Assembly: GCA_003133645.1 (NCBI GenBank)
Contig: PKYI01000098.1
Location: 1-34,316, forward strand
DNA: 34,316 nt
Source: Acidobacteriota bacterium
Lineage (GTDB): Bacteria; Acidobacteriota; Thermoanaerobaculia; Thermoanaerobaculales; Thermoanaerobaculaceae
Direction of reading: 5' to 3'
Part shown: positions 17,979 through 27,204 of the stretch, one piece after another
How positions within the stretch are numbered: the first letter of the stretch is position 1
How the letters are laid out: each line of letters starts with the position of its first letter
Made by a program: the position numbers and the translations under genes
Notes under the pieces: model-generated
The model's database searches: none
Told to the model about the DNA's origin: nothing
Seen by the model: only the letters and a program-made list of their open reading frames with translations

Positions 17979-18254
17979 ATGAGCGAACGCGAATACGTAT
18001 CGAGCAAGGAGCAGATCATCTCGGACTTCCGCCGTCACGACCTCGACAGCGGGTCGCCCGAGGTGCAGGTTGCTCTCATCACAAAGCGCATCGAGTACCT
18101 CACCGAGCATTTCAAGGTTCACGCCAAGGATCACCACTCCCGCCGCGGCCTTCTGATGCTGGTGGGACAGAGGCGGCGCCTGCTGGAGTACCTCCGGCGG
18201 AAGGATGTCGCCAGGTACCGGGCGCTGATCGAGCGGTTGGGTCTGCGCCGCTAG
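17979..18254 (+). CDS. rpsO: 30S ribosomal protein S15
   Basis: The 91-aa protein is ribosomal protein S15, one of the first to bind the central domain of 16S rRNA. Landmarks are [20 protein letters not shown], the conserved GSPEVQ/TxRI core, then [19 protein letters not shown] and a C-terminal [12 protein letters not shown]. Length is normal (family 88-90). ATG 17979 is preferred over an upstream in-frame GTG at 17967 because GGAG lies six bases before it and it matches the family N-terminus. The gene is followed 31 bp later by pnp, the common rpsO-pnp pairing. Confidence 0.97.
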   Translation: MSEREYVSSKEQIISDFRRHDLDSGSPEVQVALITKRIEYLTEHFKVHAKDHHSRRGLLMLVGQRRRLLEYLRRKDVARYRALIERLGLRR

Positions 18255-18285
18255 CGCCGGTTCGCCGCACAGCCAAAGGAGCACC

Positions 18286-20481
<2,196 letters not shown>

Positions 20482-20509
20482 CCTGTCCGTCTCGACCGAT
20501 TCCAAACCC

Positions 20510-20540
20510 GGAGGCCGCCGCGAGGCGGCCTCCTTCGTTT
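20510..20540 (+). terminator. Operon terminator after pnp
   Basis: A perfect 10-bp stem (20510-20519 with 20524-20533) closes a GCGA tetraloop and is followed by TTCGTTTCG. It lies 28 bp after the pnp stop and before the convergent mutM gene. It is the only strong terminator after the leader signal at 10449-10476, so the whole rimP-pnp block may form one transcript. Confidence 0.85.
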
Positions 20541-20565
20541 CGATCCGGTCCCGACCGGCCGGCCG

Positions 20566-21387
20566 TCAACGCTGGCAGCGCGGGCAGTAGAACGCGGACC
20601 GGCCGGCGAGGACGCGGCGCACGATCGCGCCCCCGCACCCCGCGCACGGCTGGCCTTCCCGCCCGTACACGGCGAGCTTGACCGCGAAGTAGCCGCCGTC
20701 CCCCGCCGCGTTGACGAAACCGCCGTCCCGCAGCGTCGTGCCGCCGGCCTCCAGCGCCGCGGTCAGGACCTGCCGGATGGCTGCTGCGAGTGCCGCCAGC
20801 CGTCGCGGCGCCACCTTGTCGGCGCGACGCAGCGGCGAGATCCGCGCGAGCGCCAGCGCCTCGTTGGCGTAGATGTTGCCGAGCCCGGCGAGCACGCGCT
20901 GGTCGAGCAGCACCGAACGGATCGGCGAGCGCGAGCGGGCGGCCGCGACGAGCGCCACTTCGGCATCGCCGCGCAACGGGTCCGGACCGAGCCGCGCGAG
21001 GGACGGGTGCGCGGCGAGCGCCGCGGGTTCCAGCACCACCGCCACGCCGAAGCGTCGCGGGTCGACGAAACGGACCTCCAGCCCCCCTTCCAGCCGCAGG
21101 ACGAGGTGCGTGTGGGGGGCGAACGCCTCCTGGGGCCTGGCCAGGACGAGCCGGCCCGACATCCCGAGGTGGAACAGCGCCACGGCCCGTTCCCCATGCG
21201 CGATCAGATACTTGCCGCGGCGCTCCAGGGTCGTAAACCGTGTCCCCTCGATGCCCGCCCGCCAGTCGGCTGGCTCGATCCCCTCCCGCAGCCGTACCGG
21301 CCGCGCCTCGACCGCCACCACTCGCCGGCCCACAAGGTGGGGCTCGAGCGAGCGGCGCACGGTCTCGACCTCGGGCAGCTCCGGCAT
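20566..21387 (-). CDS. mutM: Formamidopyrimidine-DNA glycosylase (Fpg/MutM)
   Basis: The 273-aa enzyme removes 8-oxoguanine and FapyG and nicks the abasic site. The N-terminus MPELPEVETVRRSLEPHLVG carries the Pro nucleophile (after Met removal) and the catalytic Glu. Lys59 lies in ERRGKYL. LAGLGNIYANEALA and a complete zinc finger (C248-x2-C251-x16-C268-x2-C271) complete the family pattern. TATGGT lies eight bases before the ATG, with no Shine-Dalgarno, suggesting a leaderless transcript. Together with nth at 5138 the window holds two base-excision repair glycosylases. Confidence 0.96.
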   Translation of the reverse strand: MPELPEVETVRRSLEPHLVGRRVVAVEARPVRLREGIEPADWRAGIEGTRFTTLERRGKYLIAHGERAVALFHLGMSGRLVLARPQEAFAPHTHLVLRLEGGLEVRFVDPRRFGVAVVLEPAALAAHPSLARLGPDPLRGDAEVALVAAARSRSPIRSVLLDQRVLAGLGNIYANEALALARISPLRRADKVAPRRLAALAAAIRQVLTAALEAGGTTLRDGGFVNAAGDGGYFAVKLAVYGREGQPCAGCGGAIVRRVLAGRSAFYCPRCQR

Positions 21388-21775
21388 GGCCGCAGACCAT
21401 AGCACGCGCGCCCCCAGGGGGCGCCGCCGGTCGTGCAAACGGTCCCCGGAAGGCATTCCTGGTGTCGGCGCAAATCAACCACCCCGGACCCCGCCGGCGG
21501 CGAGCCGCGAAGGCCGGTGGCGTCAAGGCTACCATCTGACCGGTAATGACTTGGGTGCCGTGCTCGGAACCAGGATCGCGGCCTAAACAAACCGCCGACC
21601 AAGCGCGTACTACTGGGTGAGTCTGCTTCCTCCTTTCTCCTCCTTCACACCCGGCGCCGTGAACTCCACGGCGCCGCGGTGCGTCCGGGCGCCCGAACCG
21701 TCCTGGCGGGCGGAGGATCGGGTATCCTTGCGCGCGGTCTGGGGACGGCGGTGCGTCCCGGCGGGGAGACATGGC
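21388..21775. other. Divergent intergenic region between mutM and the ferritin-like gene
   Basis: No convincing gene is seen in these 388 bases. A TATGGT hexamer (21396-21401, minus strand) probably serves mutM. A near-perfect GC palindrome (21408-21424) overlaps the upstream side of that promoter. A polypyrimidine tract runs through about 21621-21650. A 10-bp hairpin lies at 21652-21676. Short open frames through 21460-21600 have no start signal or recognisable product. Confidence 0.6.
21652..21676. promoter_or_regulatory. Perfect 10-bp inverted repeat upstream of the ferritin-like gene
   Basis: CGGCGCCGTG (21652-21661) is the exact reverse complement of CACGGCGCCG (21667-21676), with an AACTC spacer. 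It lies about 100 bp before the ferritin-like start codon (21776). It could be an operator dyad or an RNA hairpin. It does not match an iron-box (Fur) consensus. Confidence 0.5.
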
Positions 21776-22288
21776 ATGGAACTCAAGGAAGCCCTCACCA
21801 CTGCGATCGACTACGAGCACAAGGTGCACGACCACTATGCCAAGGGCGCCGGGGAGATCCTCGACCCGCGGGGGAAGAAGGTCTTCGCAACCCTCGGCAA
21901 GGAGGAGCTGGGCCACGTCGCCTACCTGGAGAGCCGCCTCGCGGAGTGGCTCTCGACCGGCAAGGTATCCACCCCCGAGCTTCCCACCGTGCTCCCCAAC
22001 GTCGACTGGGTGCAGGCCGCCAGAGCCAAGGTGGCGCGCGAGCCGGAGCGCACGATCGCGGTGAAGGGGGAGCTCGAGCTGCTCAAGATCGCGCTCGACC
22101 TCGAACGGCAAACGAGCGGCTTCTACGCCCAACTCGTGGACACCCTCCCCGCGGAGTACCGCGGGCTGTTCGCGCGCTTTCTCGAGATCGAGCAGGCGCA
22201 CCTCCTGATCGTCCAGGCCGAGATCGACGCGATCGCGGGGCATGGCAGCTGGTTCGACGTGATGGAGTTCCGCCTCGAAGCCGGGTAG
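21776..22288 (+). CDS. Ferritin-like/rubrerythrin-type diiron protein
   Basis: The 170-aa protein has the four-helix ferritin-like pattern with a complete set of diiron ligands: Glu14 (DYEHK), Glu44-x2-His47 (EELGH), Glu110 (DLERQ) and Glu139-x2-His142 (EQAH). The pattern matches the rubrerythrin/YciF-like group, which detoxify peroxide or handle iron. There is no C-terminal rubredoxin domain, so electrons would come from a separate donor. GGGGAG lies seven bases before the ATG at 21776. The gene is alone, with a palindromic repeat element 32 bp after its stop. The exact activity is not certain. Confidence 0.85.
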   Translation: MELKEALTTAIDYEHKVHDHYAKGAGEILDPRGKKVFATLGKEELGHVAYLESRLAEWLSTGKVSTPELPTVLPNVDWVQAARAKVAREPERTIAVKGELELLKIALDLERQTSGFYAQLVDTLPAEYRGLFARFLEIEQAHLLIVQAEIDAIAGHGSWFDVMEFRLEAG

Positions 22289-22320
22289 CGTCCAGGTGTA
22301 AGCACGTTCCTCGCTTCCTT

Positions 22321-22455
22321 GCGCCGCCGATAGCGGACCATCTGCGTTGTCGGCCTTCGGCGGTTCGGATCCTCACGTAGCCTCCGGCTACGCTCCGGTC
22401 CGACCGCCTCGGTCTCCTAGCATCTGGCCCACTCTCGGCGGCGCGGCTACACGCC
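22321..22455. repeat. Palindromic interspersed element, copy A (135 bp)
   Basis: This element is about 85% identical, in inverted orientation, to 23805-23939; the outermost 25 and about 36 bases are identical. Its own ends are imperfect inverted repeats: 22321-22345 against the reverse complement of 22420-22444 matches at 20 of 25 positions. Inside, GGCGGTTCGGA (22359-22369) pairs with TCCGACCGCC (22399-22408), and CGTAGCC with GGCTACG around TCC (22376-22392). The whole unit can fold into one long hairpin, like a MITE, BIME or REPIN. It has no coding capacity. Confidence 0.88.
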
Positions 22456-22493
22456 GTTCACCTTGGCCCTGCCACCCACGTTCTGTCTTTGCC

Positions 22494-22570
22494 GAACCCC
22501 GAGCCCCGAACCCCGGTCTTTGCCGGCCACCGGCCACGCCTCTTCGATCCACGACCCACGATCCACGATC
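22494..22570. repeat. Heptad tandem array H4 (three different heptamers in succession)
   Basis: Three 7-bp arrays follow one another. GAACCCC, GAGCCCC, GAACCCC occupy 22494-22514; CCGGCCA twice, 22523-22536; and GATCCAC, GACCCAC, GATCCAC plus a partial GATC, 22546-22570. The first run is flanked by direct copies of GTCTTTGCCG. The block ends 14 bp from the corA stop codon (22585, minus strand). It has no coding capacity. Confidence 0.88.
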
Positions 22571-22584
22571 TTCGCGGCGGCGCG

Positions 22585-23610
22585 CTACGAGCGGTCCCTG
22601 TGGTTGCCCTCGCGCCGCTCTACCCGTTTGAGGAGAAGGTAGCTGGCGACCCCGATGAGGACCATCGCCACCCCAAACGCGGGGTATGCGAACCGCCAGT
22701 TGCCCGGCCCGGTCATCATGCTCCACTCCGACATCCCGCCGATCCCGGCCAAGAGCGACAGCGGCATGAAGATCGTGGTGATCAGGGTGAGCCGGCGGAC
22801 GCTCTTGTTCGTCCGGTTGGCGACCCGGGCCATCCGGTTGTTGATGAGCGAGAGGTACATCTCCGTGAGGTTGGCCAGGAGGTCACGGTTCATCTCCGTG
22901 AACTCGAAGAACTTGGCCAGGTGGTCGTAGATGTCGCGGAAATGGTAGATCGCTTCCTCCGAGACGAACGGCGAGTCCCTGCGGCAGATCTTGACCAGGA
23001 TCTCGCGCTCGTGAAACAGGCTCTTGCGCAGTGAGAGCAGGGCGCGGCGCAGCTGGACCAGGCTGTCGAGCCTGAAGCCCGTGACATCCCGGAGGATCCC
23101 CTCCTCGGCCGCCTCGATGTCGTCCTCGAGCGGCTCGATCGCCTCCACCTTGCCGTCCACCGTGACATCGAGGATGACGTGGAGCAGGAAATCCGGCCCC
23201 CGCTCCACCGTCCCAATGGCGCGGGCGGCGATCGCCTCGATCTTCTCGAACATCGGGCGCCCGCCTCCCCCGCGGCCACCGACGCTCACGAGGAAATCCT
23301 TCCCGAGGAAGAGATCGACCTCCTCGACCGTCAGCCGGCGCTCGCCGTACGAGTACCGGTTGCACAGGATGAAGGTGTAGCCGGGGTAGTCCTCCACCTT
23401 GGGCACCTGGTTCGAGTCGAAGCAGTCCTCCACCGCCAAGGGGTGGATCCCAAGCCGGGCGGCCACCACGTCGAGTTCAGGCCGGGCCGGGTCGAACATG
23501 TCGACCCAGATGTAGCCACCGCTGCCGCGCGCTGCGAGCGCCTCCTCGAGTGAGCCGACCTGCCGCATCCCCTTGCCCACCTCGACGTGAAAGTACCTGC
23601 ACTCCGACAT
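22585..23610 (-). CDS. corA: CorA-family divalent cation transporter with altered GMN motif
   Basis: The 341-aa protein has the CorA layout: a large cytoplasmic N-terminal domain, a long coiled helix (LRRALLSLRKSLFHEREIL onwards), and two C-terminal helices (about 272-291 and 308-330), then a basic tail. The signature at the end of TM1 is normally YGMN. Here it reads AGIGGMSEW, so GMN is replaced by Gly292-Met293-Ser294. The GMN loop selects hydrated Mg2+, so selectivity or even transport direction may differ. GAGGGG lies six bases before the ATG at 23610. The gene is flanked by heptad arrays on both sides and by two inverted palindromic elements, with a divergent or convergent neighbour at each end. 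Confidence 0.88.
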   Translation of the reverse strand: MSECRYFHVEVGKGMRQVGSLEEALAARGSGGYIWVDMFDPARPELDVVAARLGIHPLAVEDCFDSNQVPKVEDYPGYTFILCNRYSYGERRLTVEEVDLFLGKDFLVSVGGRGGGGRPMFEKIEAIAARAIGTVERGPDFLLHVILDVTVDGKVEAIEPLEDDIEAAEEGILRDVTGFRLDSLVQLRRALLSLRKSLFHEREILVKICRRDSPFVSEEAIYHFRDIYDHLAKFFEFTEMNRDLLANLTEMYLSLINNRMARVANRTNKSVRRLTLITTIFMPLSLLAGIGGMSEWSMMTGPGNWRFAYPAFGVAMVLIGVASYLLLKRVERREGNHRDRS

Positions 23611-23804
23611 TTGAGCCCCCTCGGCACGAACCCCACCCATCGCCACGGCGAAACGCCCGCGCCGCAGCGATTCTGCCAGATCCGCCGCAAATACGTGGTC
23701 AGTGGTCAGTGGTCCGACCGGCCGCGCCGGCCGCAGGCCGCGCAGCCCCGAGCGCCTCCCTCGAAGACGAGGCCGCCTTCGGCAGGCAGGGCCTCGCCAC
23801 TTGG
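23611..23804. other. Intergenic region upstream of corA
   Basis: Apart from heptad array H5 (23695-23715), this stretch contains only GC-rich sequence with short dyads such as GGCCGCGCCGGCC. No gene, clear promoter hexamers or terminator are recognised. It joins palindromic copy B at 23805. Confidence 0.5.
23695..23715. repeat. Heptad tandem array H5 (GTGGTCA)
   Basis: Three 7-bp units GTGGTCA, GTGGTCA and GTGGTCC run from 23695 to 23715. The array is 85 bp upstream of the corA start codon (23610, minus strand). Its G-rich strand is the plus strand, opposite to that of H4 on the other side of corA. Confidence 0.8.
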
Positions 23805-23939
23805 GGCGTGTAGCCGCGCCGCCGAGAGTGGGCCAGATGCAAGGCGCCCGAGGCGGCCGCAGCGGAGCGTAGCCGTAGGCTACGTGAGCATGCGAACCGC
23901 CGAAGGGAAACGCAGCAGATGGTCCGCTATCGGCGGCGC
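23805..23939. repeat. Palindromic interspersed element, copy B (135 bp, inverted)
   Basis: This is the inverted copy of 22321-22455, with the same length and no net indel. It begins one base after the last base of the msbA stop codon (23940-23942, minus strand). The central stem CGTAGCC/GGCTACG is preserved with a TAC loop replacing TCC. Differences cluster in the loops and mid-arms, while the ends are identical. Confidence 0.88.
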
Positions 23940-25799
23940 CTATTCGGTGATGCCCTGCATGTTCGCCAGGCGCGCATACCCCCCGCCCCTAGCCAACAAC
24001 TCGGCATGCGTTCCCTGCTCGACGACGCGCCCCTCCTCCATCACCGCGATCGTGTCGGCGTTGCGCACCGTGGCGAGGCGGTGGGCGATGATGAACGCGG
24101 TGCGGCCCTTCATCAGGTTCTCGATCGCGCGTTGCACGATCCCCTCGGCCTGGGCGTCGAGCGCCGAGGTGGCCTCGTCGAGCACGAGGATCGGCGGGTC
24201 CTTGTAGAGCGCCCGCGCCACTGCGATGCGCTGGCGCTGGCCGCCCGAGAGCCGCATGCCGGCCTCGCCGATCACCGTGTCGAAGCCGTCGGGGAACTCG
24301 AGGATGAACTCCTCGGCGAACGCCGCCCGCGCGCACGCCCGCAGCCGGTCGTGATCGACCGTGCTCTGCCCGTATGCGATGTTGGCGGCCACCGTGGTGT
24401 TGAACAGCACGGTTTCCTGAGTGACGAGGCCGATGCTGCCGCGCAGCGACGCGAGCGTCAGGTCGCGGATGTCGGTCCCGTCGATCGCGATGCGCCCGTC
24501 CTGCACGTCCCAGAACCGCGGCAGCAGCTGCGCCACCGTCGACTTCCCGGCGCCTGAGGCGCCGACGAGGGCGAGCGCCCGCCCCGCCGGGATCACGAGG
24601 TCGAGACCCCGCAGGACGGGCTTGTCCGGCTCGTAAGCGAAGGAGACGCGATCGAAGGTGATCGCCTCGCGCACGCCGGCGAGCGCGCGCGCGCCGGGCC
24701 GGTCGGTGATCTCGACCGGCTCGTCGATGACCGAGAACACCCGCTCCCCGGCCGCCACCGCTCCCTGGAGGGCCATGTTGACCTTGGTGAGGCGCTTGAT
24801 CGGCGTGTACAGCGAGTACAGCCCGAGGAGGAACGAGGCGAACGCCCCGGTGCTCATCGTCCCGGAGCTGATGAGCCGGTGCGCGTACAGGAGCAGCCCC
24901 AAAATCCCCGCCGCGCCGATCACCTCGATCACCGGGGCGTTGAGCGCCAGCACCTGGCGCGCCTTGAGGCTGGCCCTGAAGTGGCGGCGCGTCGTCTCGC
25001 GGAAGCGGGCGGCCTCGAACGTCTCCATGCCGAACGCCTGCACGACCCGGTAGCCCTTGAGCACCTCGTCCACGACCGAGTTCATCTCGCCGAGGCGCTC
25101 CTGGCTCTGGTGCGAACGGTGCCGGAGCTTGCGCGCGAAGGTCGCGATCGGCCAGAGGAACACCGGGGCGCCGATGAGGACCGCCGCCGCGAGCCGGAAG
25201 TTGAGCGAGAGCACCAGCGCCACCATGCCGACCACCGTGAACGAATCCTGGACGAGGTCGGAGAGACGGTCGGAGATCACCTCGGTGATGCGCTCGACGT
25301 CGTTCGTGATCCGCGACATCAGGACCGCGCTCGGCTGCTTCTGGTGGTAGACGGCGGACTGGGCGAGCAGCCGGTCCATCAGGCGGTCGCGCAGGTCTTT
25401 GACCGTTGCGAGTCCGGCGTGGTAGATCGCGTAGTGGCCGAAATAGGTGAAGACGTTCTTGGCCAGCACGGAGAGGAACCCGAGCAGGAGAATCGCGATG
25501 GCGTCGCTGGGCAGGAACCGCCGCAACGATTCCTTCGCGCCCTCGAACCACGCCTTGAGATCCTTGGCGAAACCGAGCTGCTCGACCGCGGCGTGCCCGT
25601 GCACCCCGGAAACCGCCCCGGACGCGGCGGTCAGTCCCGGGATCGGCACTTGAGCGCCGAGGACCGTGTCGAAGATCGGTCCGATCAGGAACACCATGAA
25701 CACCGTCGCGAGCGCGACGCCGGCCATGGCGACCGCCGCCGCGACCACCCAGGCGGAGTGGGGCCGCAGCATCTTCAGGATCCGGCGCAACGCGCTCAT
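23940..25799 (-). CDS. msbA: Lipid A export ABC transporter, permease/ATPase (MsbA-like)
   Basis: This 619-aa half-transporter joins six transmembrane helices (about 1-330) to one nucleotide-binding domain. The Walker A motif GASGAGKST is at 413-421, the signature LSGGQRQR at about 516, Walker B ILVLDEAT at about 536, and the H-loop in IIAHRLATVRNAD. A periplasmic loop rich in Ala/Gly (about 45-90) is longer than in E. coli MsbA. MsbA flips lipid A-core across the inner membrane, and the position directly after lpxB, with an ATGA overlap, supports that over a drug exporter. The palindromic repeat element abuts its stop codon. Confidence 0.9.
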   Translation of the reverse strand: MSALRRILKMLRPHSAWVVAAAVAMAGVALATVFMVFLIGPIFDTVLGAQVPIPGLTAASGAVSGVHGHAAVEQLGFAKDLKAWFEGAKESLRRFLPSDAIAILLLGFLSVLAKNVFTYFGHYAIYHAGLATVKDLRDRLMDRLLAQSAVYHQKQPSAVLMSRITNDVERITEVISDRLSDLVQDSFTVVGMVALVLSLNFRLAAAVLIGAPVFLWPIATFARKLRHRSHQSQERLGEMNSVVDEVLKGYRVVQAFGMETFEAARFRETTRRHFRASLKARQVLALNAPVIEVIGAAGILGLLLYAHRLISSGTMSTGAFASFLLGLYSLYTPIKRLTKVNMALQGAVAAGERVFSVIDEPVEITDRPGARALAGVREAITFDRVSFAYEPDKPVLRGLDLVIPAGRALALVGASGAGKSTVAQLLPRFWDVQDGRIAIDGTDIRDLTLASLRGSIGLVTQETVLFNTTVAANIAYGQSTVDHDRLRACARAAFAEEFILEFPDGFDTVIGEAGMRLSGGQRQRIAVARALYKDPPILVLDEATSALDAQAEGIVQRAIENLMKGRTAFIIAHRLATVRNADTIAVMEEGRVVEQGTHAELLARGGGYARLANMQGITE

Positions 25800-26905
25800 G
25801 CCGCCCCCTTTGCCACCGCGAGAACGGCCCTCGCCGCACGCTCGCTCGCACCCGGGTCCCCAAGCGCCGAGCGAACCTCGGCGAGCGCTCGGCGTTGCAC
25901 GTCGCCAGCCTCGCCGAACAGGCGCCTCGTCTCCGCCAGCAGCTTCCCCTCGTTGAAGTCGCGCTGTACGGCTTCCGCCACGATACGCTTCCCCGCCACC
26001 AGGTTGACGAGCCCCACGTGCGGAACCCGCACGAGACGCTTTGCAAGGGCGTAGGAGAGCGCGTGCAGGCGGTAGCCGACGACCATCGGAACGTCGAGGA
26101 GCGCGCACTCCAGGGTAGCCGTGCCCGAGGCGACCATCGCCGCCGCGCAGGAGGCGATGGCGCGGTGGCGGTCCTCGGTGACGACTTCAACCGCCAACGG
26201 GGCGCCGGCCAGGCGCCCGGCGAGCCTCCCGCGATCGAGGCCCGGCGCCGCGATCAGGCGGACGCGCAGGTTTTTGACCTCGGAGAGGAGGCGGGCGGCG
26301 GCCGCAAGCATCGTCGGAAGCAGCGCCTCGACCTCATGCCACCGCGACCCGGGCATCAGGGCCAGCGTACCCGGCACTCGCTGCGGCATCGCCGCCATCA
26401 CCGGCGCCAGCTCGTCCACCAGGGGATGGCCGACGTACTCGGCCGCGACCCCATGGGAAGCGTAGAACCCCACCTCGAACGGGAGGATGCACAGCACCCG
26501 CCGCACGTCGCGGCGGATCCGCCGCACCCGGCCGGCCCGCCACGCCCAGAGCTGCGGCGAGACGTAGACCACCACCGGGATGCCGGCGCGCCTCAGGCGG
26601 CGGGCGAGCGGCAGGTTGAAGTCGGGCGAGTCCACCAGGACCGCCACATCCGGGTGCCGCGCCAGCGCCGCACCGCGCACGCGGCGGGCGAGGGCCAGCA
26701 GGCGCGGCAGCTCCCGCACGACCTCGGCCAGCCCCATCACCGAGAGCTCCTCGCTGCGGGCGACGCACTCGAGGCCCGCCTCGCGCAACCGCTCGCCGCC
26801 GACGCCGAACGCCTCGATCCCGGCCTCCTCCCGCTGCAGCGCGCGGAGCAGGTTGGCGGCGTGGAGGTCGCCGCTGGCCTCGCCGGCCACGATGAGGGCC
26901 CTCAC
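25796..26905 (-). CDS. lpxB: Lipid-A-disaccharide synthase
   Basis: The 369-aa glycosyltransferase (GT19) condenses UDP-2,3-diacylglucosamine with lipid X to form the lipid A disaccharide. Family motifs appear in order: GEASGD (8-13), VDSPDFNLPLARRLR, YVSPQLWAWR, ILPFE, GHPLVDE, LMPGSRWHEV and ASGTATLE. I start at GTG 26905 (VRALIVAGEASGD), with GGAGA eight bases upstream and a GTGA overlap with the stop of a 34-codon ORF. It overlaps msbA at its 3' end. These overlaps show a tightly coupled envelope operon. Confidence 0.95.
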   Translation of the reverse strand: MRALIVAGEASGDLHAANLLRALQREEAGIEAFGVGGERLREAGLECVARSEELSVMGLAEVVRELPRLLALARRVRGAALARHPDVAVLVDSPDFNLPLARRLRRAGIPVVVYVSPQLWAWRAGRVRRIRRDVRRVLCILPFEVGFYASHGVAAEYVGHPLVDELAPVMAAMPQRVPGTLALMPGSRWHEVEALLPTMLAAAARLLSEVKNLRVRLIAAPGLDRGRLAGRLAGAPLAVEVVTEDRHRAIASCAAAMVASGTATLECALLDVPMVVGYRLHALSYALAKRLVRVPHVGLVNLVAGKRIVAEAVQRDFNEGKLLAETRRLFGEAGDVQRRALAEVRSALGDPGASERAARAVLAVAKGAA

Positions 26906-27006
26906 CGGCGCTGTCTCCACGCCAGCAGGAGCGTGGCGCCGAGCGCCGCCCCGGCGGCGAAGAGGACCGCGGTCGTGACCAGGGAGAGGATTCGCGGGGC
27001 GTGCAT
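26902..27006 (-). CDS. 34-aa single-span membrane micro-ORF before lpxB
   Basis: The ORF reads MHAPRILSLVTTAVLFAAGA, then a further hydrophobic stretch, and ends LLLAWRQRR. This gives one transmembrane helix of about 22 residues followed by a basic cytoplasmic end, a plausible type of small inner-membrane protein. Its stop overlaps the lpxB GTG in GTGA. A GTG directly after the stop of the previous gene would lengthen it by seven residues. No homologue is recognised. It could be a real small subunit or only a coupling ORF for lpxB. Confidence 0.55.
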   Translation of the reverse strand: MHAPRILSLVTTAVLFAAGAALGATLLLAWRQRR

Positions 27007-27027
27007 CGCGCACCCGTCCGGAGTCAC

Positions 27028-27204
27028 TCAGCTGCGCGGGAACGGGTACATCAGCCACCCGAGCACGATCGCCCCGAGCACCAGCGCCCCGAACACCTTC
27101 CAAAAGTACATCATGCGCTCCCGCTTCTCGCGCTTCCAAAGGAAGGAGAAGAACACCGCGATCAGGAGCGCGTCCAGCACCATCAAGGTGAGGTGGTCGA
27201 CCAT
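27028..27204 (-). CDS. 58-aa two-helix membrane protein
   Basis: The ORF encodes MVDHLTLMVLDALLIAVFFS, then FLWKREKRERMMYFWKVF, then a second helix ALVLGAIVLGWLMY ending PFPRS. Two hydrophobic helices flank a strongly basic loop, so by the positive-inside rule both ends face the periplasm. Its ATG overlaps the stop of the upstream 132-aa membrane gene (TGATG), and the next ORF starts 21 bp after its stop. It is not recognised as a known family. The position between HIT and lpxB suggests an envelope role, but that is inference. Confidence 0.65.
   Translation of the reverse strand: MVDHLTLMVLDALLIAVFFSFLWKREKRERMMYFWKVFGALVLGAIVLGWLMYPFPRS

Noticed and set aside
21460-21610. Possible tRNA or other RNA gene in the mutM upstream region
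   Set aside because: GGTTC-like stretches are present on the minus strand, but no cloverleaf with acceptor and anticodon stems can be drawn.
22299-22376. Short ORFs within the palindromic elements (both copies give a protein start like MVRYRRR on one strand)
   Set aside because: The similarity follows from the repeated DNA itself. The frames diverge outside the repeat and have no ribosome-binding site.
22494-22570. CRISPR-like array
   Set aside because: The units are 7 bp and contiguous, with no spacers and no cas genes nearby.
23940-25799. Multidrug ABC exporter instead of MsbA
   Set aside because: Sequence alone cannot separate the two, but the four-base overlap with lpxB strongly favours lipid A export.
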